Notes under the pieces: generated by a model | Databases searched by the model: none | Told to the model about the DNA's origin: nothing | What the model saw: only the letters and a program-made list of their open reading frames with translations | Made by a program: the position numbers and the translations under genes | In this document: in pieces, positions 1 to 12,557 of the stretch | How positions within the stretch are numbered: position 1 is the first letter of the stretch | Layout of the letters: every line of letters begins with the position of its first letter | Origin: Clytia hemisphaerica | Taxonomy: Eukaryota > Cnidaria > Hydrozoa > Leptothecata > Clytiidae | NCBI GenBank assembly: GCA_902728285.1 | Contig: CACVBU010000824.1 | Location: forward strand, 885,307-949,306 | Length of the DNA: 64,000 nt | Reading direction: 5' to 3'

Positions 1-914
1 AATGTCAGTGTTGGCAAGCATCTTCAATACTGAATCTCAGTACCGTCACTTGGGCCTTTGTCACTTTTTTGACCCGAAAACGTACTTTTTTGAGAGCTTG
101 ATGAATTTTTTTCCATAAATGTGCAGTCCCCTATAGGTGTCACTTGCATATGGCAAAAATTCGACCGGTTTCAGTACCAGCATATTTTCTGTACACGTTT
201 TTTTAAGAAGAACGTCGAAAATTTTGAAGCCGTTCGGATGTTTTTAACTGTTTGAGTTTTAAGCCTAAAAATGTTCTTAATTTTGTCATTTTGTGATATT
301 TTGTGCAATTTCCCAAGAAAATGGGTGTTTAAGCGTCCGCAAAGCCTTAAAATGTTCTTAGCATGCTCTTAATATTTTGGCTATCGAAGCCTTGTGTTCT
401 TATATAGTTTGTTCTTATATAAAAAAACGTGTACATCATATTCTAACTAAGAAATCGACCCTACTTGAAGTACCATTTTTATTTATGAAATAGTAAAAGA
501 AAATTTTTTTTTCAAAAAGATGAAATTCATTCCTGAAAGTGAAAATTTGAAAATCGAAATGAAAAGATTTAACCTTGCACAGGAAAAAATCAGAAAATTT
601 CACCCGTGATAGTTAAGATTTCACTATGATATTCCGCACCAGCGAAACAAATTTTAGATTAATTTCGGTCGCGATTTTTTGCACGGTCAGAATGCGGTGA
701 AAACTTTATTTCACTCAATGACTTGTGGAAATCTACCACCAAATTTACAGGATATTTTTACCCTACAATGAAAAAGTGGTCAAATTTGGATCTTAAAAGT
801 TGTTCTTTATTTAAAAAAATAAATCTTTCGTTTTAAAATGTCACGCTTATACAAATATATTACAAAGGTTAACTATGTATAACGTTTAAAAATGAGATAT
901 ATAATTCGTGAGTT
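1..914. other. AT-rich intergenic DNA
   Basis: No exon, RNA gene or clear repeat was recognised. Only short, low-complexity reading frames are present on either strand. Confidence 0.5.
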
Positions 915-1500
915 ATTTTTGTGAGTTTTTTGTGAGTTATGTTGTTTGACGTCATTCAGTGAGTTACTTTGATAAAATATAACTCATCCATTTATTTCAA
1001 GGAATAACGACATGAGTTAATAACTCACGAACTTATTCTAAAGAATAACATTACGAGTTAATAACTCACCGCGTTATTTCAAAAAACAAACTCGTGAGAT
1101 ATTAACTCATGGCCTTGTTCAAAAAAATAACATCGTGAGTTATAAACTCACGCTTTTGCATAAAATTGAATTTAGGGAGTAAATTATCCCCGAAAATATT
1201 CCTAAATTTGCATTAAAAACCTTATCATAAGCTCAATTGTCCATATCTTGACACGCATTCTAGTTTTATAAGATAAAGTCGCTAGTTGGTAACTCACGCA
1301 CTTATTCTTTGGAATAAGAGAACGAGTTATTAACTCGTAAGCTTATTCTTTGGATAAGGTGGTGAGTTATTAGCTCGTATTGTTATTCTTTGGAATAAGT
1401 TCGCGTTATTCCTTGAAATAAAGGGATGTGTTATTCAATCAAAAAATAACTCACGGAATGAGGTCACAACGCATAACTCACGAATATAACTCACAAAAAT
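915..1500. mobile_element. Fold-back element rich in GAGTTAT repeats
   Basis: The two ends are inverted copies of about 90 bp. The left end, read rightward, runs from TTTTTGTGAGTT through GTGAGTTATG and GTCATTC to TTTATTTCAAGGAATAACG. The reverse complement of the right end gives the same series with scattered mismatches. Inside are several spaced copies of GAGTTAATAACTCAC-like palindromes separated by TTATTC or AAGAATAA blocks, around a unique core near 1180-1280. No coding capacity is seen. This is consistent with a non-autonomous fold-back or MITE-type DNA element. The exact outer ends and target duplication are not resolved. Confidence 0.6.
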
Positions 1501-2528
1501 AAATTATTATTATACTATACATTATTATTATACATTATTATACGAATTATACAGCTCTTTAAAAATAAACTGCGTATATAAAAGTTCTAAAATAAAATAA
1601 AAATTCCCTTGGTGTGGCAATGATGAAATAATTTAATCAATTGGGTCTAGATGGGATAGACACAGTGAGTGGTAAACACAAGGATTTGAAAAAGGAAATC
1701 ATACTTAAACAAATCAAACAAATTTACTGCACTGAGGATGGTTCTCTGTTGAGTACCGAAACGTATGCAAATAAATTTTAGAAAAATGAACAAAATGAAG
1801 CTTCTGAAATCATACTTGCGTTGGATTAAAAGTAAACTAGATTTAATATCCAACAACAAAACAAAGAAACAATCCATCGCACTTTCATTATTCAGATGTA
1901 CAGCTTCTCCCGGGATTAAGCTGTTTAAAGGGGTATAATATCATTGAACAAAGTACAGAAAGAAAATAACTAAAGAAATGAAATAAACTAAAGGAAATAA
2001 ACTAAAAGAAATTCACTAAAGTCATAACGTAAGACAAACTTTCGACCAAAAATAACAGGGTTCCCAGCATAACATTCCGTGACTCTTGCTCAAAAATTCG
2101 CACTTATTCCCTAACAAAAATGTTGAAAAGGGTTAGAACCGACCTAACGAAACTAGACTTTTTCCTGACCAAAAACGTTACGTTAATTTTTCATGTTGTA
2201 GTTAAAAAATTCGACTCTTCAAGAATCTCCTCTCAGTTTTACAATAGCCATGTATGGTGTTTTTATAATGAGTATTATTGAGTAATTTTGAGAAACACAT
2301 CTTTCATTCCCAAATTTTGGAGAAATTTTCCAAAAAAAGGATGACTTTACAGGTTTTCCCTTACCGCTAGAAACCCTGAATGAACTGGAGTGAAAAACAA
2401 AAAGAATATAAAGTTGATCCTTCTATCATTCTACCAAGGAATAAAACTAATGAATAATTTCCAACTACAACCATGACGAAGGTTGACTTTTTGTGTAAAA
2501 ATACTTCGAATTAGAAAGCACAATACAA
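1501..2528. other. Intergenic DNA 3' of the HECT gene
   Basis: AT-rich sequence with no supported gene. It lies beyond the stop codon of the minus-strand HECT gene and should include its 3' UTR, but no processing signal was singled out. Confidence 0.4.
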
Positions 2529-5500
2529 TTACACTTTACCGATGCCATTAGAGTCTTTTATCGCCGAGACGATTGACTTCGTCATTGCTTCAAATGATGA
2601 GTTGTGCATTGGTAAAGTGATCGAAGGTTCACATAGCGATGATACGGGTAAACATTTGCAATCTTCACCACACTCTTCTTCAGGTTTGAATCTAATGAGA
2701 ATATTAGAATCAAACCCTCCTGCTGGGACTGTCGGCGTCCCGGTAATGAATAGCAGTAGTAGATCAGAAAATTCAAGATTTCCTAAATAGAGAAGTAGAA
2801 ACATCAAATCAATTGACAACCAAATCATTGATTACGTCAGATCAGAGGGAAAAATTTTCTCACGTTCCTCTTTGCGTGAAATTTCAAACATGTGCATTTG
2901 GGGCAAAAAAACCAATGTCAAACAATTTCGAAATATTTTCCGACTATTGAACAATAGGTACAACATTGCTAAAACTAGGGGCTGACAGAACCCTGAGAGT
3001 AACAGAATCATTGAAAGTAACAAAATGGAATCTAAAATTATATAATGAACCGTGTTTGAGGTTGAAGTGAGACAATTTTGTTTACCTTTTTGAGAACAAT
3101 ACTTTGAGATATCGATACCTAAAAAAAGAGAGGTAAAATAAAAACCTATATTGATTTGCAAGAGAGAAGACCGACTCGTGTAATATGTACTGTGTTGTGT
3201 ATGGGACGTTTTGTTGCATCCAGAAATTTATGTTTACAGCTTCGGAAATAATAAAGCCTTTTTTTACTTTTTACTTAACTCGATTTGCATTTAAAATTGC
3301 TTGCGTTCACTTCTATAATATCTCTACATGACAAAGGAGTTGTTTAAAAAAAAAATAAGTTGCTTGATGTAGCCGTTTCTTCAATGAAAACATTTGAAAA
3401 TATGATAAACAAACCACTTCATTTTCTGAGCAGTAGTCTTGGAGAATGAAAATTCTGGTAATAAATACCTCCATTGCTGAGACGATCCATGACGTCATCG
3501 AAGATTTTTTGGACGTTGATTTCTCTAGCTCGAAGGTTTGAACCGATTGGGCCATTAAATATAGTCCGTGTCAAATCGGTGATGTCACAATCCTTAATCG
3601 AGCAACAGGTGAAACAGCCCTTGAACGATCCAGGGTTCTTTTGAAGAAGTTTTAGTAATCCGTTGATATCAAGCCCCTGACTCAACTGGCTCAGGGGTAA
3701 GAGCCTCGGCTCAATTTCTTCTTTGAAGTAAACGCATCTAAAAATTGAAAATGAAAAATTCCTTTAAAAATCATGCATATCTTCCCTTTACAGATTCCTT
3801 GGGCGTTACACTAGAGCAACCCGCTATGAAGTTGACAATAAAATTTTACATTTTTACGACTTTGAGTAGATTGGATTTAAAGAAAATTGGCCAAATACGC
3901 TACTCTTTTATGTCCTGCCGTTATCAAAATAAAGTTATGACCAAATCAAAAACTACTTTCAATTCCACAGTATTCTACATTCTACATATACATAGTGTGC
4001 AGAGGGGTCCATCCCCCAGCATTTTTCAGGGGGGGGGCTAAGGAAAATAGCCCCCGGCTAAATAAAACGTACTCTCTGGTCTCTAAAAGACGTCCCCCCC
4101 CGCTAATTAATTTTTCGAAAATTTTCCACCCAGGACATTCTTATTCCAGCCCCCCGCTTATTAAATTTTGAAAAAATAATTTCAAAACTTCTTCATTTCG
4201 CCCCAATTCTTCTTCATTAGCCCCTTTTTTAGTAATTTTCCACCCGGGACATTCTTATTCCAACCCCCCCGGCAATTAGTTTTTGAAAAATTTTCCAGAC
4301 CCCCCGCTTATTCCAGACCCCCCGTCTATTAGAGACCTGAGAGTAGCCCCAACCTTGACAAAGCAAAAACTCAACGAAATTATGCATATAAATTCTCAAT
4401 AAATTTCTTGCGCCGCAGGCAAAAAAAAATTTAATAAGGGTCAAAACCTTGCTTACAGCATAGATTTTCAACATAATTCAAAATATTTGTAATCTATAGC
4501 TCTGCCCCCAGTTTCTATTTCTAATCTCTCAGCCCCCCTAGCAAACTAGCCCCCAGTATTTTTTAAAAAATACAATCAAGTAAAAATGGTTTAGCCCCCC
4601 TAAGCTCAGGGGGGTCATTCTATGATATAATTCATCAAATGGCAAACTGGAAAACTTTTCAAAGGAAGAAAAGTCGTGTTGAATTTCTTCTTCCTTTGTC
4701 GAATCGGGAAGATTTCGGATAAAAATACAAATTTTCCTAACTTAACCGATTCAAAAGTAAGTTTGAAAAATCAATTTTCTTCCAAATGTGTGGCTTCTTT
4801 TTGTCAAAGCTGGACGGGTATCCTATTTCAAAGTTTCATATAACCTACATAGTGCCCTCAGGGGTCTCAGCCCCCCCCCCCAGAAAAAATTCCAAAAAAT
4901 AAAAAATTTAGCCCCCCAGCAGATGCCCCCAGAAAACAGCCAAAAATGGCCAAAAACGTTCAGCCCCCCCTTTTTGGAACTTTTTGAAAATCTCTAGCCC
5001 CCCAGTAAAAAGGGGGGCTGACACTATGACCTAGTCTAGGTTATAGTTGTTTTAAAGTTTAAAACATCGAAAAGGGTTGGAGATGAAAATAGAAAACATA
5101 ACAAGAACAAATTCGCCATTCAATGACAATGCGAATTCAAATGTGGAATTCATGATATGCATCATGGACCAGCAGCTGATTAGATTGGTGTTAAGTGACG
5201 TAAAATCAGTCACTGCATCAATTGAAACCAATCAATTATTGAGTACGTGATGTTGCAATGAATACATTAGTTGCAAGGCAAGTGTTGCATATCAAGAATA
5301 GTGCAAATTTTGACGGGTTCGAGATTGACGTAAATTGGAGCTTTATGCTGCAAGTACGACAGGACAAATTTGATTCTCTAACGTTGATTCCCGTACTCCT
5401 CAAAAGTTGCTGTATTCCAGGCTTTAACTAGCCTGTACCAAACCCCCACAGCGGGACGATTTTTCAAATCAAAAAAAAATCTTTCCGTGTGAGGGTTTGA

Positions 5501-8500
5501 AACGTCGAGGCGATTTTCTTGTCCATAAATGGGGTTTCTAGAGCTAAGGAGAACTTTAGAAACTTTCACTGTTTACGAAAGTAAGTTTTGCATTTCATGC
5601 ATTTTAATTAGAAACAATCAACTTGAGAATTGCTTTTCATTACAATTGTCATAAAAAGTTGGAAAGGAATTGATTTTGATCTAGAACAACTCCCCAAGGG
5701 AAATAGAATTGCCTTACTTTGATACGTCATAATGTGAACATTGCACTTCATCGTGTGGCTTTTTGCAAATAACCTTGGACAAGAAATCCTTCTCGACGTA
5801 ACAAACCCAACTATCTTCAGCAACATCAAAATGGTAGGGTTTGGTACAGGCTAGGCTTTAACCGAAAACAAATTGACGTTAATCTAATCTAAAAATCAGG
5901 TGCGTGGTTTTTTTTGCAATATCTCCTTAAAATAGACATTTTTACCTCAAGACATCTTCCCTTTGAGAAAGCTCAAACTTTGCAATCGATGCGGTGAATC
6001 CAATTTTTTCAACCAAATTGTAAACTGCATCATCCTTGATTAGTGGGTGTCTCGTCGTCTCTTGATTGGATTTTGCCTCTAATAGCTAATAAAAATCAAA
6101 TTTGATCTGGATTTTATAAACAAATAAATACCTTATTGGCAAAATAAATTTCGGCAGGGAAAAATGAGCCAGTTTGTCTATTTTGGCGGAATTTATTCCG
6201 GCGATTTAATAAAATTTCTAATTTTGAAGAGAACTCAAAGGTAGAAGAAGATTGTGCGTAATATGTTTATAAAATTTTAAAAAATTATGATCGAGAAAAT
6301 TTCTTCCCTGGACATTTTAATTCCCGACCCCCCCCCACACTGAGGGTAAAGTTCCCTTGAAATTAGGAGAGGCATAGTATTTTTAGAGTTCATATGTTTT
6401 TTAAAATTAATTTATTGCACATCAAATAAATCTATCTGGTGCCAGGCAAGTTTCTTCCAAGATGCATAACTCTGATGATCAGGAAAATATTCAACATCTG
6501 GAACCTTTGGATTCAGACCGTGCAGCAGATTTCAAAGAAAAAGACTGGCAGTGGTTTTCATGCGATGTCAGCTACAACTGCAATTTCATAGGAACACTGA
6601 TAGCTGAAGCCGGCTGATTTTGCGGCGCCTCTTAAGGTCTTTGATGGTAAATTGGCCTGCTCCTTTTGAGCTTAAGTGTGGGCGGCACAAAAGTGGAAAC
6701 CCCGAAAAACAAGATTGTTGAATAAAAACAAAATTGAATATTTTCATCTAAAAGACAGTGATATTTTCATGATTTTTTCAAGTTACAAACCCTTCCAAAA
6801 ACCTGCCCAAGTCTTTTTTGATAGCACTGTCCAATCTATCCTCCATGAAAAAATAACTCTGTTTAATTTTTGTCAAACATTCTTTTTGTAAAAGTCGAAA
6901 GTGGTTTTTGGATTTTCCTATGAAGATAGTTTGACTATACAATCATAAAAAAATTTTACCTTTTGGATATCTGGTTTTCGGGTAAATTCTTCAGGATAAT
7001 CTGTAACAGTTGGCATGGAAGATGTCAAAATGTAATTATAACACCAATCTTGCAATATTGCCGGGTTCATACCACAGTGAAGAACCGACAAGCCCATTAG
7101 ACGTCCAGCATAGAAGAAGGATTGGTTTGTTAAATTCATTGTGGATTTGTTAGGAAGCCCATCTGTAAATAGTTCGGCTTTCATTTGGTCAATGGCAACT
7201 AAAATATAGAAAAAGGGAGAAAAGTTTGAAATCTGAGATCGTGTGTAAATTGCAAAATGGTACAAATTGTTATTTGGAAGTCAAACATGTGAAAAACACT
7301 AATTCAGATCATCGACTCTTTGACATGAATTGACATCACTAACCAACAATGGGTTCTGTATTGGTCCTTGACCCCTTGACCGAAAAATTCAAACAAACTT
7401 GCTCGAACTTTCGAATATGTTAAAAAATTTGCGACTTAAGTTATTCTCACCAGTGAAAAACTCTCTAACTGGGCCAGATCCAGTACCAGGCTCCCCCACA
7501 AATCTGACGCGCAACGCTTTCTTCCCGGTAAACCATGGCTTGTTTACCATGGCATCTCTGTAGTCCTTCCAGGCAAAAAGCCTTCTAACGGAGAGTTTTT
7601 CAAATGGGTCTGTGTCAGAAAACTTTCTTATTAAATCCCCAACATTTTGTATCACTTCCTCCGACTCTTCTTCATACGGCAGAGTTTCATCTATCTCTTC
7701 ATCCTCACTAACACTTATTGTACTGTAGTTTATTAGACCACAATCAGCGGCATGTTTCTCAACAAAGTTTGCTGGGAAGGGAGTTCCACAAATAGGGCAG
7801 TCTACATAACTCCGTTCGATTGATGATCTTGGGCGTGAGTTTGAACTTGATGGCTGTTGATTAATTTCGGCGTTGTCCTTCTTAGCTCTACTGTCACCCT
7901 CACCCTCTTGATCACTTGAGCTACCATCACTAGCTTCTACATCAAAAGGAGAATTCAACTCGTCCACAAGGTCTCTCAGTGGTACCGGATCAACATTGTC
8001 CAAACCGAGATCCGTTGAACTTCTAATATATATTGGAGTAGTTTTGGCAAAGTGTTTGATAGTGTGAAAATCGTACTCATCAACATCTGGCTGGACCAAA
8101 TCATCGCCATTAACCGCTTTAAGAAATTCAAAACCTTGTAAATTAGCAAATCTCGTCTGGAATCGTTCCAAAATCAAGGTTTTGATTTGACTTTCTGTCA
8201 TTTCATCGTTAATACTGAAAATAAAAAAATACATTTTGCAGGATGTTCCTTTGCATCTCTCTTTTGAGACTCAGACAGCGGCTACACTCCTTTTTTATAA
8301 GAATAGTGTACCTTGACTGAGGTACAGCTAGACACCAATTCTACACATTTATAAATTGTACGTTAGACATGGGCTACCAACGAGTCTGCTAAATTGCGTG
8401 GATGGATGTGTGGGTCAAAAATCTGTGTGGGTCAAAAATATGAGTGGGTGCTTGGGTTGAAACTTTTTTCCATAGGTAATTTTTTTTTGCTTGGATGCGT

Positions 8501-10032
8501 GCGTGGGTAAAAAGATATTTTGCGTGGGTAATTTTTTTGTGGTTGTGTGTCCAAAGCAGTCATTTACTGACATCGTCAACAAATTTATAAAAAAAAGATA
8601 GGATTCAGCAAATGGGTTTTCATCGCCAGGTTTCCGGGCTACACCTGAACAAAAAAATGTTTGATTTTCACCGAAATTCAAAAAAAAAAAAGATTTTTTG
8701 AAATTAGGGCTTCGAAAAGTGAAAAACTCTTTGTATTCTTCTTCATTTCATGTTTTCATTTCAATTTTTTGATTTTTAAATTCTAAAAAGGTAGGTCTAA
8801 CAGGACATATAAAAAAAGTTTTGCATTTATCTTTTTCAAAATTCAGAAATTGCCATTTAAGTTGACATGAAATCGAAAAATTAGGTGTATCACGAGCCCT
8901 TAAATTATTTTTAACACTTTGTAGTTTTTAATTTGAATGACAAGGTCAAACGAGGAAAAAATGCTCAGTAAATGACTGCTTTGGACACACAGCAACGAAA
9001 AAAATGACCCCCGCAAAAAGATTGATATTGCTAAACTTGCCACAGTCTCTTTACCATAAAGAGTGTTGAAGGGACACGTTACGTATGAGACATTTTGGGG
9101 TATAAACCTGTCAAAAAATCTTTTTTCAAGAATTTTTCAGGCCAAAAGTGATATGGACCACCAAGAATAAGGTAATAGGCTGTAAAAAAACTTTACTCCA
9201 ACAAGGTTGAGCTATGCAATCAAAAACTACAAGCAGGGGGGCACCTTTTTTGAGAAATTGGGCAAAATTCTTGCAAACGACCCAAGGGTTTGTATGCTTT
9301 TTGTTTTATGTATGTTTAGTCAATCTTGATGGACCTTCATGCCAGAGACTGTAGAAAAAATTCTCACGTTAATCCAGTAATGACCAACTTCTTTTTGTGA
9401 TAATTGGTTCTTGCAGACTTCAAGGGAATGCGTTGGTAAACAGGATGGGGTAACAAGAAAATGTCTTTCTTCATTTCTGACCCCCTGCGTTTCTTGGGAG
9501 CCTTCTCCTTCCCTCGTTGTTTGAATCTCTTCCCACGAGACGGCAAAGATGCAGGTGGTGATGTTTTTGATTTCTTACCTGCAAAAATAAAGATTTTTAT
9601 CCATATTTTATCAGTGTTGCTAAACATATCAATAAGGTTTTCGTAATAGGAAGTATTTCAAGCTTGAATGCTAATTGGACCTAGCTGTTGATAAGGGTAC
9701 CTGAAGCAATAATGACTGATTATGATCATACCCCGGCTAAAATAGTGTTGTAAAATAAGAGTGCTTAAAGTCTAAAATCACTGTTTTGCATAAAACGAGT
9801 TTAAAGCTGGAAATAAGTTACCATTAATGTATTATTTGTGTGGGTAAAATGTGGTTTTCATTTTGTGTATAACTTATATCTGAAATAGCTAACAACTGTT
9901 TCTTAGATAGAAATTACAAGAGTGTAAAGTTAAATTACCAAAAAACTCACCTCCAGCTCTTCCATTGCTACTGGGGAAGAGGTTCATTGACACTTTTGGA
10001 ACTTTTGTTTTCTTTTTCGTCATCACCATCAT
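2529..10032 (-). CDS. G2E3-like HECT E3 ubiquitin ligase with a C2HC zinc finger, 7 exons
   Basis: Exons on the minus strand are 10032-9951, 9578-9368, 8214-7451, 7198-6960, 6085-5946, 3737-3469 and 2782-2529. All junctions are GT-AG, phases agree, and the total is 1959 nt, giving 652 residues plus stop. Residues 1-97 are basic. A UBZ/Rad18-like finger (CPICG, then H and C) lies near 237-256, after an acidic Ser-rich linker. The HECT domain runs from about 300 to the end. It includes FVGEPGTGSGPVREFF, the FITGTPTVPAGGF block, and LPVSSLCEPSITLP, whose Cys (about 619, 34 residues from the end) matches the position of the thioester cysteine in HECT ligases. The expected role is ubiquitin transfer; the substrate is unknown. 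The start is the least certain point: an out-of-frame ATG at 10083 opens a 39-codon frame that overlaps exon 1. The gene looks like an intact host gene with transposon-filled introns. Confidence 0.85.
3991..4623. mobile_element. CATAGTG-ended DNA element in a HECT-gene region
   Basis: The left end is CATAGTGTGC and the right end is CATTCTATG, flanked by a 5-bp direct repeat ATATA (3986-3990 and 4624-4628). The interior is rich in C or G runs and holds a second element nested at 4070-4345. It lies in the intron between HECT exons 5 and 6. It is non-coding. Its ends match the 181-bp element at 4848. Confidence 0.6.
4070..4345. mobile_element. Nested MITE with TACTCTC ends
   Basis: Inverted ends of about 24 bp: the left reads TACTCTCTGGTCTCTAAAAG, and the reverse complement of the right reads TACTCTCAGGTCTCTAATAG. 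Two internal copies of a TTTTCCACCC(A/G)GGACATTC block are present. The same block recurs near 53990 and 54460, so this is a dispersed family. No coding capacity is seen. Confidence 0.65.
4848..5028. mobile_element. Short CATAGTG-ended MITE with 5-bp target duplication
   Basis: The left end is CATAGTGCCC and the reverse complement of the right end is CATAGTGTCA. The 5-bp repeat ACCTA flanks it at 4843-4847 and 5029-5033. The interior is mostly C-rich on the left and G-rich near the right end. It is 181 bp, non-coding, and sits in the same HECT intron as the element at 3991. Confidence 0.7.
5429..5853. mobile_element. MULE-like MITE, 17-bp TIR and 9-bp target duplication
   Basis: The perfect 17-bp inverted ends TAGCCTGTACCAAACCC and its complement bound a 425-bp element. 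The flanking 9-bp direct repeat GGCTTTAAC lies at 5420-5428 and 5854-5862. A 9-bp duplication is typical of Mutator-like elements. The element is in the intron between HECT exons 5 and 6. The interior carries short open stretches on the minus strand but no recognised transposase. Confidence 0.75.
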
Positions 10033-10083
10033 CCAATGTATCAACAAAATGTGTGAATTTCTCCAGTAGTTTCTTTTTGTCCA

Positions 10084-11879
10084 TTATGAGCTATTCCTAT
10101 AAAAATTATATACACCAGGGGTATTGACAAAAAGTTTTTCTCGTGAAATTTTAGAATAATAACAAATCATCCCCTGGAAATTAAAGGGGGTGACACACCT
10201 AGAAAGTGAAATCTTGTGAAAGGCTTTAGTCCAGCCTGCTTTAGCACATCACAGTTTTAGCATATGTTTTGCATATTTTCCTGCATATTCTCACCACAGG
10301 AATTTGGCCATCATAATTTTTCCATATAATCCAATATGGCGAATGGAGAGGCGAAAGATATCGAGGTTTCCAAATTATGTACCTTTGAGCCAATTATCAG
10401 AAAATTTGAGTAAGCCAATTTCGAGAAAAGCTGAGTAATTGGGGATGTGCTTATAAAAAAAGATCGAATTTGGCCCATTTTCTTACAAAAACATGTCTGA
10501 CAACCAGTATTTCATACTTATTAAGCAAAAACATTCTTTCAAATTATGACTTCATGAGCAAATAATATATCTATCCCGTCTAGAATTTGAGTAATTTAGT
10601 TAAGAACATCGACCCATGCTTATAAATAGCGATTCTTATAGCTGAAGATGCGTTTTTGAGCCAAAAAAATTTTCTATGTAAATCTGGTTCGGCCATCTTT
10701 TACCTAGGATGATACCCTACTTTCGTGCAAAAATTCAGAAAAAATTAATGATTGGCCCAAATTTGCCCAAATATTTTTTTTGTCAAAAATCGGGCTCTGT
10801 CACATTCGAGGGTTTATAGTCATACACCTTTGTGCCAAAAATCAGGGTATGAATGTGAAAGATGGCTGGATTTTAAAATGGTTAGCGTGCGTTAAATCTG
10901 TAAACATTCTTTAAAATCCATAGTGTGCAAGGGGGTTCCAGGTCCCACCAAAATGAGAGATCCCAGCACAATCTAAAGCCCCACCTGATATTTTGTAATC
11001 TGTGGTCCCACCTAGAACTTGAGTTTTTCCCTGCTACCAAAGCCCAAAAGGCAATTGTGTGTATGGACCCTTTTTAACTATGAAAGTTATCCCACGACGC
11101 TCACTATGAAATCTAAAAGATTTTCCTGTTTTTTTTTCTACTCAAGAAGGGTCAAATTCTTTAGATGAAAAGCGAGACCATGATATTACAGCACCAGGCC
11201 CGGGCCTTGGCCCAACAACAAACAGGTTCAACTAAATCCTGCTTTAAAAAAACCCTTGAAAAAGACCTGTTTTTGGCAGGCAGGGTTTATTCTTAGAAAT
11301 TTTCTCCTGTTGGCCCCAACCATGGTGGTGTGTGTGGCACCTGCAGACACTGGACATGGCCCTACCCACTTTCATCAAACATCAAAACAAAGTGGAGCCG
11401 CAGCGGCCTCTGATGTTTCTTAGACAGAATAAAAAGATGGTCTGGAAGCTCTGTAAAATGGTTTCTTTTATGACATCCCATGTAGTCCCAAGCTAGAGCA
11501 GTTGACAGTAGCATTAGCCCCCCCCCCCCGCTTGCTTGCCTTAGAAATTACACTTGGTGTAGCTAAAATCTCATCGCTGTCTGAGGGCTGAATACTTCCT
11601 GTTCAACTAACTACTCCATTTAAAGCAGCTTTCAGGCATTTACACCATAATCAAAAGAAGAAAAAAAGGACATGACCACATAACATTGAGATCAAAACCA
11701 AAACAGTGGTGTTTTCACCACATTTTGGACTTTCTGTTCCGCCATTTCCATATAAAGCATGTTGTTCTTTCCATCCAGCAAGCATGTTCCCGCCGTCCCA
11801 CCATGCGCGGGTCATGCATGCAAACTTTAAAATGAGCGAGGCAAGACGTGCCAACCTCGTTTCCAGACTGTTTTCGAAA
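10084..11879. other. Intergenic stretch with partial repeats
   Basis: No gene is supported here. A CATAGTGTGCAAGGGGG terminus at about 10919 resembles the left end of the element at 3991, but I could not find its right end. A C-run lies near 11520. A short minus-strand frame at 11651-11854 has no recognisable domain. Confidence 0.4.
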
Positions 11880-12129
11880 AGATAGTATGTTTTAAAAAAG
11901 ATAGTATCGTTTTAAAATAGATAGTATTGTTTAAAAAAAGATAGTATCATTACAAAAGATAGTATGTTTTTAAACGAAGATAGTCTGTTTTAAACGAGAA
12001 TAGTATTTTTTCAAACGGAAATAGTATTTTTTCAACGAAAATAGTATTTTTTGAACGAAAATAGCATGTTTTAATCGAAAATAGTATTTTTTAAAAAAGA
12101 TAGTATGTTTTAAAGAGATAGTATTTATT
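11880..12129. repeat. Minisatellite, about 13 copies of a 20-bp unit
   Basis: The unit is (G)ATAGTATGTTTTAAAAAAG and variants, repeated head to tail with divergence; some copies end in AACGAAA. It lies about 430 bp upstream of the start of the DUF6589-like gene. Confidence 0.85.
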
Positions 12130-12557
12130 TCCGCTTTGGCGCGTTATATTTTTCACTAAAGATATAATCTATATATATTAGCACTATCAAGTTTGAACAA
12201 GGTTATGCTAATACAAGCAATGGCCAAAAGTTGAGACGAGACGTGAAAAAGCAAATAGAGACATTGTTGAAGGAACGTTTAGTTTGTTTTGGAAAAAAAT
12301 GCCCTTATCTAGACATAAACCTACAGTTTCTATGTTGCTTTCTAATCATTATATTTATTTTACAACCTTATTAAAAAAATTATCCTTTGAAAATTCCATC
12401 GATTCAAAAATTGCACTCCGAAAAGTTAAAATAAGTCGTAAATGCTGAAACAATTAATTACATCATTTTCGCGCGCATGTCCTTTGAATTATCACTTTCG
12501 ATCTCAAAACCACAACAAAAACAACGCACGTGAGTTATATGAGACTGCGGTCACGTA

